64,000 nucleotides of DNA from Nocardioides mangrovi (GTDB lineage: Bacteria > Actinomycetota > Actinomycetes > Propionibacteriales > Nocardioidaceae), in the NCBI RefSeq assembly GCF_020073815.1, contig NZ_JAIQZJ010000002.1:186001-250000 (forward strand). Reading direction: 5' to 3'. Position numbers and translations under genes: made by a program. How positions within the stretch are numbered: the stretch's first letter is position 1; each line of letters begins with the position of its first letter. The notes below the pieces were generated by a model that saw only the letters and a list, made by a program, of their open reading frames with translations, was not told where the DNA came from and did not search any database. Positions 33,327 through 41,135 of this stretch are shown one piece after another.

Positions 33327-35122
33327 TCACTGCGCAAGGGTGGCCGGACCGGTGGGTAGATCAGGCTGAGCACCGCCGCGAGGGTGAAGTAGCTCCGGAC
33401 CAGCCGGAAGACGAGGTACTCCGGGACGTAGAGGACGGCCCGCGGCCGGCCCAGCAGCAGGCAGACGAGCACCGCCATCAGGAAGGGCAGCCCGACGATC
33501 GTCGCGACCACCGGCTGCCAGCGCAGGGTCGGCAGCACCGCGTGGAAGACGACCAGGAGGAGGAAGGCGAAGATCAGCATCGGCACGAGCATCGCCCGGC
33601 GGGCGGCGTTGATCAGCTGCAGCGGCAGCACCACCGCGCCGGCCATCGAGGCGCTGCTGAAGATCGCGTGCCGGTGGTGCCCCGAGAGGTGGTAGATGCT
33701 CCGGAACCACCGGGTGCGCTGCTCGCGCATGTGCGCCCAGGTGCGCGGGGTCTCGGAGCGGTAGACCGCCCGCGGGTCCGAGACGCAGCGGTAGCCGGCG
33801 GTCCCCATCCGCAGGCAGATGTCGGTGTCCTCGCCGTTCATGCCCTGCACGATCGGGCCGACCTCGTCGAGCGCGGCCTTGCGGTAGGCCACGAACATGC
33901 CCGGGATGCCGAGGATCCCGTCGTACCCCATCAGCGAGATCTGGAAGAAGCCGTGCCGGACCAGCACCTCGACCGTGCGGGCCCGGTCGAAGAACGTGTC
34001 GAGGGTGGTGGGGAGCGGCAGCCCGCCGACCGCGCCGACGCCGCCGTCGGCGAAGTGCCGCATCGCGCGGGCCAGGCAGCCCTCCCCCACCACCGTGTCC
34101 GCGTCGATGCGTACGACGAACGGCTCGGTGATCCGCGCGAGCCCGTAGTTGAGCGCGATCGCCTTGCCCGGCGTGATGCAGACGAGGACCTCGCCGGTCA
34201 GGTTCGGACAGTGCTCGATCGCCGTCTCCGCGACCGCGATCGTCTCGTCGGTCGAGGCGTTGTCGACCACGTAGAGGCGCACCGTGCCGGCGTACGCCGC
34301 AGCCGCACGGTCGACCGCGTCGATGGTGGCCGCGATCAGGTGCGCCTCGTTGTGGGCGGGGACCAGCACCGCGACGGGCGGCGCGTAGGGCCTCCGGCTG
34401 GACCTCCGGAGGAGCACCAGCCCGATCCCGGCGGTCAGGAGCGCGAGCACCTGCTGGACCAGGAACACGCCCGGCCCGATGCCGCCGAGCAGCGCGACGT
34501 CGCGCATCGCGCGGGTCAGCGGCCCGGCGTACCGCTCGACCAGCGCGGCCGTGGCGAAGGCGAGCACCAGCGGGACGACGATCCGCGGCCACGCGTGCCA
34601 GCGGATCCGACCGGTCATCGGGAGCTCGACCGGCGGCGGCAGGTGGGCGTTGCGGAGCACCACGATCGGGAAGGAGATCATCGCGACCATGCCGGAGACG
34701 ATCTGCTGACCGACGACGGGGACCTGGACGCCGGCGTCGCGGGCGAGGTACGCGGTCACGTCGACCAGCAGGATCACCACCGCGAAGGTGCCGAGCAGCT
34801 GGCCGCACACGCGCGCCCGCCGGCGCAGGTCCGAGGCGATCGAGCAGCCGAAGACCACGAAGAACACCGTGACGAAGAGGCGGACCGGCACCGCCGCCCG
34901 CTCGCCCGCGGACGGGAGCACGACCAGGTCCCGGCTGGTGTCGTCGCCGGCGTAATGGGCGAAGACCGCGATCACCAGCAGCCCCAGCAGGCTGAGGGTG
35001 GTGAAGTTGACCAGGAAGCCGTTGACGACGCGGGGCGGGCGGGCGAGCGCGTACTGGGCCGGCGTGCTGTCGACCGACCGGAAGTGGTCCGAGACCGCCT
35101 CCGGTGGTGGCGGCTCGGTCAC
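33323..35122 (-). CDS. Membrane-bound family 2 glycosyltransferase
   Basis: 599 residues. About six N-terminal helices, then a cytoplasmic GT2 domain: AVLVPAHNEAHLIAATIDAV (~250-269), VVDNASTDETIAVAE, VVRIDADTVVGEGC (DxD-type), the acceptor-site ED in MNGEDTDICLRMGTAGY, and the downstream RTRWFRS (Q/R-x-x-R-W, ~475). Those elements are those of processive synthases such as cellulose or hyaluronan synthase. Three to four further helices follow. GTG overlap with the BcsB-like gene upstream. Likely polymerises or transfers a sugar at the membrane; sugar identity unknown, UDP-sulfoquinovose being a candidate from context. Confidence 0.88.
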   Translation of the reverse strand: MTEPPPPEAVSDHFRSVDSTPAQYALARPPRVVNGFLVNFTTLSLLGLLVIAVFAHYAGDDTSRDLVVLPSAGERAAVPVRLFVTVFFVVFGCSIASDLRRRARVCGQLLGTFAVVILLVDVTAYLARDAGVQVPVVGQQIVSGMVAMISFPIVVLRNAHLPPPVELPMTGRIRWHAWPRIVVPLVLAFATAALVERYAGPLTRAMRDVALLGGIGPGVFLVQQVLALLTAGIGLVLLRRSSRRPYAPPVAVLVPAHNEAHLIAATIDAVDRAAAAYAGTVRLYVVDNASTDETIAVAETAIEHCPNLTGEVLVCITPGKAIALNYGLARITEPFVVRIDADTVVGEGCLARAMRHFADGGVGAVGGLPLPTTLDTFFDRARTVEVLVRHGFFQISLMGYDGILGIPGMFVAYRKAALDEVGPIVQGMNGEDTDICLRMGTAGYRCVSDPRAVYRSETPRTWAHMREQRTRWFRSIYHLSGHHRHAIFSSASMAGAVVLPLQLINAARRAMLVPMLIFAFLLLVVFHAVLPTLRWQPVVATIVGLPFLMAVLVCLLLGRPRAVLYVPEYLVFRLVRSYFTLAAVLSLIYPPVRPPLRSD

Positions 35123-36954
35123 CCGCCCGGGTCCGCGCGCACCGGCGGCGCGGTCACCACGCGACCCGATCCGCTGACGACGAAGCCACCGCCGTCACCG
35201 GTGACCAGGCGTGCGGACTCGCGGGCGTACGGCGGGACGACGTCGCCGGGGACGCCGACCGCGGTGACGGCCACGCCTCCCGGCACGCACTGGACCACGA
35301 GCCCGTCGGCGAAGGACTGCAGGTCGAGGCCGGCCGCGGTGATACGGCCGTCGGCGACCTGGACCGGGGCGTCGGCGGGCGGGTTCCCGAGCAGGAGGAA
35401 CGGCCGCTGGCCCGGCGTACCGTCCCAGCCGAAGGCGAGGTCCTGCTCCCAGCCGCTGAGCTCGGCGAGCGTGGGCACCAGGTCGGCCAGGGAGGTCGCC
35501 GGGTCCTCGGCGCTCGCACTCGGCAGGAGGACGTCGAAGCCGCCGGCGTAGTCCGCCGGCACGGCGGTGAAGCCCTCGCCCGTGCCGCCCAGGACCAGCC
35601 GCGAGGACGGGAGGACCTGCACCTGGTAGGTCGTCTGCCGGACGTTGCAGCCGCCGAGGTCCCGGTCGCGCAGGAGCGTGATCGACAGCTGGTTGCGCAG
35701 CGCCTCGAGCCCGGAGGGCAGGTCGAGCGTCACCTGCTGGGCGGCGTCGTCGCCCGGGAGCCGGACGCTGTCAAGGAGCTGGCCGTTGAGCTGGACCTGC
35801 ACGAGCCAGCGTGAGTCGTCGGTGGTGATCGGGACGCTCACCTCCAGCCGCAGGCGAGTGGGGAGCGAGCCGTCGGGCAGGTCCGCCAGGGAGTAGGCCG
35901 CGCGCCAGGTGCGGGTGTCGGTGAGCGACTGGACCGAGGTGTCGACGCCCAGCGACTCCAGGGTCACGCCGTCGCCGGCCAGGCGCTCCGGCTCGGCCCT
36001 CCGGGGCGAGGAGGCCCCGGTGTCCGCCGTGGTGACGGCGGCGGTGCTGAGGAAGGTCGGGGTCACCTCGGACGGCTCGAGCACGCCCAGGTGGGCGAGG
36101 TCGCCGACCGTGCCGACCTGCACCGTCGGGTCCGCGTCCCCGGACGGGTCCCCGGCGTCCCAGCCGAGGTCGGCCAGGGTGTCCGCGGGGCCCAGCAGCA
36201 CCTGGCTGTCCTGGTCGTCGGGCAGGTCGTCGGCGTTGCCGACGTCGCGGTAGGTCACCTCGTGGCCGGCCTGGGTGAGCGCGACGGCGTACCGGGCCGC
36301 GGTCTCGAACCACTCGGTGTCGCCCGCCGGGAAGGCCAGGTCGAGGGTGACGTCGTGGTCGAGGTCGGCCACCACGTCGCGCACCGTGTGCAGCGGCGAG
36401 GACAGGGTGCCGCGGACCCGGGTCCGGTCGGGGTCGAGCACGACGAGCGCGCCGAGCTCCTGGGTGATGGTGCAGCGGCGCTGGTCGAGGCTGCCGGTCA
36501 GCCGGACCTGGACCCGGACCGAGCCGTCCTCCGCGACGCTGTCCGGCAGCGGGATGTCGGCGTCGAGGTCGTGCTGGCCGGCGTCGAGCTGCTCGACGTA
36601 GACGGACTGACCATCGGCGAGCACCCGCAGGAAGACGGTGCTGTCCTCCGCCGCGGCGGTCGTGCCGACCAGGGACAGCCGCGGGTTGCCGACGGTGGAG
36701 TCGACCGGGAGCGCCATGGTGACGGTCTGCGTGGTCGAGTTGTCGTCGCTCAGCCGGAGTCCGTCGACCATCCCGATGTCGCTGAGCGTCGTGGAGACCT
36801 GGCGGTCCGGCGATGCGTCGTCGGCCTCGCCGCTGAGCCACTCGGGCCGGACGAACACGAAGACGAGCACCAGCACGACCACGATCCCGAGGAGGACCAG
36901 CGCGCCGCGGGGCACCAGGCGGTTGCCGCGCTTCGACGGTCCGGAGGTGCTCAT
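35119..36954 (-). CDS. BcsB-like exported protein (cellulose synthase regulatory-subunit type)
   Basis: 611 residues. One N-terminal helix (ALVLLGIVVVLVLVFVFV, ~17-34) anchors a long extracellular beta-rich region. The arrangement of two repeats with SLDQRRCTITQELG (~150) and RDLGGCNVRQTTYQVQV (~440) matches the paired carbohydrate-binding/flavodoxin-like halves of BcsB, where one Cys sits in each half. Unlike BcsB it has no C-terminal membrane helix. It lies between the SQD1-like and glycosyltransferase genes with 4-base overlaps at both ends, so it should be the periplasmic/extracellular partner of that synthase. Confidence 0.75.
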   Translation of the reverse strand: MSTSGPSKRGNRLVPRGALVLLGIVVVLVLVFVFVRPEWLSGEADDASPDRQVSTTLSDIGMVDGLRLSDDNSTTQTVTMALPVDSTVGNPRLSLVGTTAAAEDSTVFLRVLADGQSVYVEQLDAGQHDLDADIPLPDSVAEDGSVRVQVRLTGSLDQRRCTITQELGALVVLDPDRTRVRGTLSSPLHTVRDVVADLDHDVTLDLAFPAGDTEWFETAARYAVALTQAGHEVTYRDVGNADDLPDDQDSQVLLGPADTLADLGWDAGDPSGDADPTVQVGTVGDLAHLGVLEPSEVTPTFLSTAAVTTADTGASSPRRAEPERLAGDGVTLESLGVDTSVQSLTDTRTWRAAYSLADLPDGSLPTRLRLEVSVPITTDDSRWLVQVQLNGQLLDSVRLPGDDAAQQVTLDLPSGLEALRNQLSITLLRDRDLGGCNVRQTTYQVQVLPSSRLVLGGTGEGFTAVPADYAGGFDVLLPSASAEDPATSLADLVPTLAELSGWEQDLAFGWDGTPGQRPFLLLGNPPADAPVQVADGRITAAGLDLQSFADGLVVQCVPGGVAVTAVGVPGDVVPPYARESARLVTGDGGGFVVSGSGRVVTAPPVRADPGG

Positions 36955-38144
36955 GACCTGGCCCGTACGGCGGCGCGCCGCTCGTGGTTCCACAGGGCGG
37001 TCGCCGGGATCCTGCTGCGGTCACAGCGGTCGGCGTACCGCTGGGCGATCTCGACGGACTCCTGCAGGAGCCCCTCCTCGAGGAGGATCGGGTCGAGGCC
37101 GAGCTCCTTCAGCTTGTCGGCGCGGACGGCGAGCTCGTTCGCGACCGCCTCGGCGCGGGGGTTGGTCAGCTGCGCGACCTCGGCGCCGAGGACCCGGTGG
37201 ACCAGGTCCGCGAGGTCGCGGACCCGGTGGGTCTCGGTGGCCTGGTTCATGATCCGCACCCGCCCCTCGACCTGGTCGCCGGACTCGACCGCGAGCAGGA
37301 CGCACCGGACGGTGTCCTGGATGTTGATGAACGCGCGGGTCTGCCCGCCGATGCCGTGCACCGTCAGCGGGTAGCCGATCGCGGCCTGCATGAGGAAGCG
37401 GTTGAGCACCGTCCCGAAGTCGCCGTCGTAGTCGAACCGGTTGATCAGCGCCGGGTCGAGGCGGGTCTCCTCGGTCTGGGTGCCCCAGACGATGCCCTGG
37501 TGGAGGTCCGTGACGCGGACCCCGTCGTTCTGCGCGTAGAACTGGAACAGCAGCTGATCCAGCGACTTCGTCATGTGGTAGACGCTGCCGGGCCTGGTCG
37601 GGTAGAGGATCTCGCGCTCGACGGTGCCGCCCTCGCGGTCGGGATAGCCGACGCGGAGGTAGCCCTCGGGCAGGTCGACCGGCGCCGTCTCGTAGCCGTA
37701 GACACCCATGGTCCCGAGGTGCACGACGTGGGTGTCGAGCCCGGCTTCGACGAGCGCCGCGAGGAGGTGGTGCGTCGCGTTGACGTTGTTGTCGACGGTG
37801 GAGAGCTTGTGGGCGCTGTCCTTCATCGAGTACGGCGCGGAGCGCTGCTCGGCGAAGTGCACCACCGCGTCCGGCCTGGCCTCCCGGAGCAGCGCCAGCA
37901 GCGCGTCGTAGTCGTGGGCGACGTCGAGGTCCTCCCACCCGATCTCGGCACCGGTGCGGCAGCGCCACGCCTCGATCCGCTCGGGCAGCGTCGCGATCGG
38001 GGTCAGCGACTGGACCCCGAGCTCGTCGTCCATCCGACGCCGCACCAGGTTGTCCACGATCACCACGTCGTGCCCGGCGCGCGAGAGGTGCAGCGCGCTC
38101 GGCCAGCCGCAGAAGCCATCGCCGCCCAAGACCAGCACCCGCAT
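36951..38144 (-). CDS. NAD-dependent epimerase/dehydratase, UDP-sulfoquinovose synthase (SQD1)-like
   Basis: 397-residue extended SDR. NAD-binding loop VLVLGGDGFCGWPSALHL (~residues 3-20), HFAEQRSAPYSMKD, the catalytic TMGVYGYET with Thr, YHMTKSLDQLLFQFYA (Y-x-x-x-K) and GIVWGTQTEETRLDP follow SQD1 closely, including the GDGFCGW loop. SQD1 makes UDP-sulfoquinovose from UDP-glucose and sulfite. First gene of a three-gene overlapping operon with the BcsB-like and GT2 proteins. The ATG has a leaderless -10 box 6 bases upstream. Related epimerases that make no sulfosugar exist, so activity needs testing. Confidence 0.85.
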   Translation of the reverse strand: MRVLVLGGDGFCGWPSALHLSRAGHDVVIVDNLVRRRMDDELGVQSLTPIATLPERIEAWRCRTGAEIGWEDLDVAHDYDALLALLREARPDAVVHFAEQRSAPYSMKDSAHKLSTVDNNVNATHHLLAALVEAGLDTHVVHLGTMGVYGYETAPVDLPEGYLRVGYPDREGGTVEREILYPTRPGSVYHMTKSLDQLLFQFYAQNDGVRVTDLHQGIVWGTQTEETRLDPALINRFDYDGDFGTVLNRFLMQAAIGYPLTVHGIGGQTRAFINIQDTVRCVLLAVESGDQVEGRVRIMNQATETHRVRDLADLVHRVLGAEVAQLTNPRAEAVANELAVRADKLKELGLDPILLEEGLLQESVEIAQRYADRCDRSRIPATALWNHERRAAVRARS

Positions 38145-38150
38145 TGGTTC

Positions 38151-38156
38151 ACGGTA
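38151..38156 (-). promoter_or_regulatory. -10 box of a leaderless promoter for the SQD1-like operon
   Basis: On the minus strand TACCGT, 6 bases, then ATG at 38144. It drives the SQD1-BcsB-GT2 genes. Confidence 0.55.
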
Positions 38157-38230
38157 GGGAGATCTCGCCCCACCTTCCTCACCCGTCACGGGTGAGGTGC
38201 CGCAGGCTCGGGCATACTGGCCCGCGACCA

Positions 38231-38303
38231 GCCCCGGTAGCTCAGTGGATAGAGCAGCCGCCTCCTAAGCGAAAGGTCGCGAGTTCGACTCTCGCCCGGG
38301 GCA
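38231..38303 (+). tRNA. tRNA-Arg (anticodon CCT), anticodon stem weakened
   Basis: Acceptor GCCCCGG/CCGGGGC, D arm GCTC/GAGC, T arm GCGAG-TTCGACT-CTCGC and loop CTCCTAA (anticodon CCT, reads AGG) are all in place; no CCA is encoded. The anticodon stem, however, is GCCGC against GCGAA: the two pairs nearest the core (27:43 and 28:42) are G-A and C-A mismatches. The expected partner would be GCGGC. The same GCGAA occurs in the tandem repeats downstream. The gene may be a weakened or converted copy. Confidence 0.82.
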
Positions 38304-38475
38304 CGTGAGGCCGACCGAGAGAGCAGCCGCGCTCCGTCGAGGTCCGGAAGCGAAAGGTCGCGAGTTCGACTCTCGCCCGGGGCACGTGAGGCCGACCGAG
38401 AGAGCAGCCGCGCTCCGTCAAGGTCCGGAAGCGAAAGGTCGCGAGTTCGACTCTCGCCCGGGGCACGTGAGGCCG
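38267..38475 (+). repeat. Tandem 81-bp repeats carrying the 3' half of tRNA-Arg
   Basis: Units start at 38267, 38348 and 38429 (the third is 47 bases long). Units 1 and 2 differ at a single base (38339 G, 38420 A). Each unit begins AAGCGAAAGGTCGCGAG, includes the whole T arm and 3' acceptor strand of the tRNA plus CGTGAGGCCG, and the full units end with a degenerate D/anticodon arm (AGAGCAGCCGC). The period is 27 codons, so an open frame from GTG at 38305 stays open into the prenyltransferase gene. Spacing and content fit repeated duplication or integration at the tRNA 3' end. Confidence 0.88.
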
Positions 38476-39159
38476 TCGACGAGCGAGACCCGGGCGCATC
38501 CACGCCACGTCGGGATCGTGATGGACGGCAACCGCCGGTGGGCGCGGGCGGCCGGACACCTCGACCCGAGGGTCGGCCACCGGGTCGGGGCCGAGCACCT
38601 CGAGCGGTTCCTCGGCTGGTGCGCCGGCCTGGGGATCGAGCACGTGACGGCGTACGTGCTCTCGGCTGACAACATCCGCAAGCGGCCCGAGGCCGAGGTG
38701 GCCAACCTGCTCGACCTGCTCGCCACGACGATCCCGCGGGTCCTGACCCGGCCGGACCAGCCGTGGCGGGTCCACGTCTCCGGCGACCGGTCGCTGCTCG
38801 ACGAGCGGGCGCGGCGGGCGCTCGCCGAGGCCGAGCGGGCGACCGCGGACCGCGCCTCGCACCTCACGCTGGCGATCGCGTACGACGGGCGCCAGGACAT
38901 CGTCGAGGGCATCCGCCGGAGCGTCGCGCTGCTCGACGGCCGGGCACCGACGGTCGAGGAGATCACCGCCGCCCTGCCCGGCGGCCCGGTGAAGGAGATC
39001 GACCTGGTGATCCGCACCAGCGGGGAGCAGCGGCTCTCCGGCTTCTTCCCCTGGCAGAGCGTCGGCGCGGAGATCTACTCCAGCGAGAGGTTCTGGCCGG
39101 CCTTCAGCGAGGCGGACCTGGCGGCGGCGCTGGCGTTCTACGCCGACCGTCGTCGGTGA
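38467..39159 (+). CDS. Cis-prenyltransferase (isoprenyl diphosphate synthase, UppS family)
   Basis: 230-residue Z-type prenyltransferase. Active-site VGIVMDGNRRWARAAG (catalytic Asp, ~residue 19), YVLSADNIRKRP, and the C-terminal RTSGEQRLSGFFPWQS / YSSERFWPAFSE substrate-binding motifs are conserved. It condenses isopentenyl diphosphate onto an allylic primer for a short or long polyprenyl carrier. The GTG at 38467 is the last of three GTG codons supplied by the tandem tRNA-derived repeats; starting at 38386 or 38305 would add one or two 27-residue copies (VRPTERAAAL-type). The 3' end overlaps the GNAT pseudogene by 56 bp. Confidence 0.87.
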   Translation: MRPSTSETRAHPRHVGIVMDGNRRWARAAGHLDPRVGHRVGAEHLERFLGWCAGLGIEHVTAYVLSADNIRKRPEAEVANLLDLLATTIPRVLTRPDQPWRVHVSGDRSLLDERARRALAEAERATADRASHLTLAIAYDGRQDIVEGIRRSVALLDGRAPTVEEITAALPGGPVKEIDLVIRTSGEQRLSGFFPWQSVGAEIYSSERFWPAFSEADLAAALAFYADRRR

Positions 39160-39640
39160 GGTCGCGCTCGTACCAGCTGCCCTGCTTGCCGCCGATCTCC
39201 GCCGGGTCCGCCCGTCCGATCTCGACGAAGCCGGTCTTCTGGAGCACCCGCTGGGAGGCGAGGTTGGTGTCGGAGACCGAGGCGCGGAGCGTCGTCACGG
39301 CGTACCGGTCGGCCGCGAGGCCACTGATCTCGCGGACCGCCTAGGTGGCGACGCCCCGGCCGGCTGAGCTCGCCGCGACCCGGTAGCCGAGCTCGGCCAC
39401 GCCGTCGCCGAGCAGCAGGAGGTTGAAGCGCCCGAGGACGACGCCGTCCTCGACGAGCAGGTAGCAGGCGCGGTGACCGGCCCCCTGGTCGGCGAGGAGC
39501 TCGGCGTGGTGGTCGGCGAAGTGGTCGAAGTAGTCGTCGCCGCGGTCACCGATCGAGCGCGCGAACCACGCGCGGTTGACGATCTCGAAGTCGAGCACCG
39601 CCGGGGCGTGGTCCGCGCGGAGCAGCTCCAGATCGGCCAC
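39104..39640 (-). pseudogene. GNAT acetyltransferase gene interrupted by one in-frame stop
   Basis: Reading from the GTG at 39638-39640, a RimJ-type GNAT runs through VLGRFNLLLLGDGVAELGYR to GRGVAT, then a TAG at 39341-39343; the same frame continues without any shift as AVREISGLAADRYAVTTLRA and SVSDTNLASQRVLQKTGFVE to YERDL. Both halves are normal parts of one GNAT fold, with the acetyl-CoA loop just before the stop. So a single nonsense change (or a sequencing error) breaks the gene. The frame then runs on 56 bp into the prenyltransferase 3' end. Confidence 0.8.
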
Positions 39641-39645
39641 CGGTG

Positions 39646-40809
39646 TCAGTCCACGACCTCGAAGCGGATCCCGGCCGCCTGCAGCCGGACGAGCAGCGCG
39701 TCCCCCATCGCCTGGGCGGTGGTGACCTGGCCGGCGGTGGTGGGGTTGTCGTCCAGGGCGAGGCAGAGGGCGGACTCGGCGAGCATCTTCGCGGTCTCGC
39801 CGTAGCCGGGGTCGCCGCCGGAGACCCGGGTGCGCAGGGTCCGCCCGTCGGTCTCGCCGACGAAGTCGACGGTGAACCACGACTTCGCGCGCCGCGCCTC
39901 GTCCGGGCCGTCGCCGCGGGCGATCCGAGCGCCGAGCGCCCGGCGCAGGGGGCCGATCTGCGCGGCCAGCGCGACGCCGCCGACGAAGGCCGCGCCGCCG
40001 GCGGCGTACCGCAGCGTCTTGGTGCCGGCGAAGTGGGAGTAGCGGAACTCCGGGCCGTACGACGCCAGCGCGGCGCCGCTGCGGGCCACGATGAACGGAT
40101 CGATGGTCGGCATCGGCAGCAGCCAGTAGCCGAGCAGCGGGTCCCGGTGCGGCTTGCCGCCCACCGCGCGTGACGAGCGGCCCTCCGGCCTCGGCTCGGC
40201 CTTGCGCCGGTCGGCCGCCGCGGCCCGCATCTGCTTGCCCCGCGAGATCTGGCCGAGCGCGGAGTGGAAGGTGCCGCCGGAGAACATGCCGCCGGCGCGG
40301 ACCACGCCGCGCAGGGTGACCGGCCCGGTCGGCGCGAGCTCGCGGACGGTGAAGTAGGCGCCGAGGTCGTGCGGGACAGAGTCGAAGCCGCACGCGTGGA
40401 CGATCCGTGCCCCGGTGCGGACCGCGGTCTCGTGGTGGTCGAGGTAGACGCGGTCGACGAACTCCGGCTCGCCCGTCAGGTCGACGTAGTCGGTGCCGGC
40501 GGCGGCGCACGCGGCGACCAGCGGCTCGCCGTGCTCGAGGTAGGGGCCGACGGTCGAGATCACCACCCGGGTCCGGGCCGCGAGCTCGGCCAGGGACTCG
40601 GCGTCGGAGCTGTCGGCGACCACGAGGGGGACGTCGACCCCGAGCCGCTCGCGCACCGCCTCCAGCTTCTCCTTGCTCCGCCCGGCCAGCGCCCAGCGTA
40701 GTCCGGCAGGGGCGTGGGCGGTGAGGTACTCGGCGGTCAGGCCGCCGGTGAACCCCGTCGCGCCGAGGAGGACGATGTCGAGCTCGCGATCAGCAGGCAT
40801 GCGCGCCAT
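39646..40809 (-). CDS. Saccharopine-dehydrogenase-like / trans-acting enoyl reductase family protein
   Basis: 387 residues. An N-terminal Rossmann motif IVLLGATGFTGGLTAEYL (~residues 12-29) with AGRSKEKLEAVRERLG, then VVISTVGPYLEHGEPLVAACA and HACGFDSVPHDLGAYF, match the family that includes mycobacterial Rv2449c and the trans-acting enoyl reductase Rv2953. A hydrophobic stretch (YAAGGAAFVGGVALAAQIG, ~275-295) may touch a membrane. Such proteins reduce lipid or polyketide intermediates; the substrate here is unknown. A second ATG at 40798-40800 would trim 3 residues. Confidence 0.85.
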   Translation of the reverse strand: MARMPADRELDIVLLGATGFTGGLTAEYLTAHAPAGLRWALAGRSKEKLEAVRERLGVDVPLVVADSSDAESLAELAARTRVVISTVGPYLEHGEPLVAACAAAGTDYVDLTGEPEFVDRVYLDHHETAVRTGARIVHACGFDSVPHDLGAYFTVRELAPTGPVTLRGVVRAGGMFSGGTFHSALGQISRGKQMRAAAADRRKAEPRPEGRSSRAVGGKPHRDPLLGYWLLPMPTIDPFIVARSGAALASYGPEFRYSHFAGTKTLRYAAGGAAFVGGVALAAQIGPLRRALGARIARGDGPDEARRAKSWFTVDFVGETDGRTLRTRVSGGDPGYGETAKMLAESALCLALDDNPTTAGQVTTAQAMGDALLVRLQAAGIRFEVVD

Positions 40810-40853
40810 GCTGTCAGGCGGACGACGCCGCGACGACAGCGTGTGACGCGACG

Positions 40854-40859
40854 TACGCT
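40854..40859 (+). promoter_or_regulatory. -10 box of a leaderless promoter for the DUF2277 gene
   Basis: TACGCT, 6 bases, then the ATG at 40866; no Shine-Dalgarno is present. Confidence 0.55.
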
Positions 40860-40865
40860 CGGAGC

Positions 40866-41135
40866 ATGTGCCGCAACATCCGCCCGCTGAACAACTTCGA
40901 GCCGCCGGCCACGCGTGACGAGGTGTCGGCGGCCGCGCTGCAGTACGTCCGGAAGGTGAGCGGTACGACGAAGCCGAGCCAGGCCAACCAGGAGGCGTTC
41001 GACCGCGCGGTCCGCGAGATCGCGCACATCACCGAGCACCTCCTCGACGACCTGGTGACGACCGCACCGCCGAAGAACCGCGAGGTCGAGGCGGCCAAGG
41101 CCCGGGCCCGGGCGGAGCTCCGGTACGCCCGTTGA
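40866..41135 (+). CDS. DUF2277 family protein
   Basis: 89 residues. MCRNIRPLNNFEPPATRDEV at the start (with Cys2 and the R-N-I-x-x-L-x-x-F pattern), then a helical region AALQYVRKVSGTTKPSQANQ and VREIAHITEHLLDDLVTT are the whole of this conserved small family, of unknown function. The Cys2/His pattern hints at metal binding but is unproven. It is translationally coupled (TTGA) to the sirtuin gene. Confidence 0.88.
   Translation: MCRNIRPLNNFEPPATRDEVSAAALQYVRKVSGTTKPSQANQEAFDRAVREIAHITEHLLDDLVTTAPPKNREVEAAKARARAELRYAR

Noticed and set aside
38267..38475. CRISPR array
   Set aside because: The regular spacing comes from 81-bp near-identical units carrying tRNA sequence; there are no unique spacers and no cas genes nearby.
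39104..39298. Separate 64-residue gene
   Set aside because: It is the C-terminal half of the GNAT gene cut by the TAG at 39341, in the same frame.
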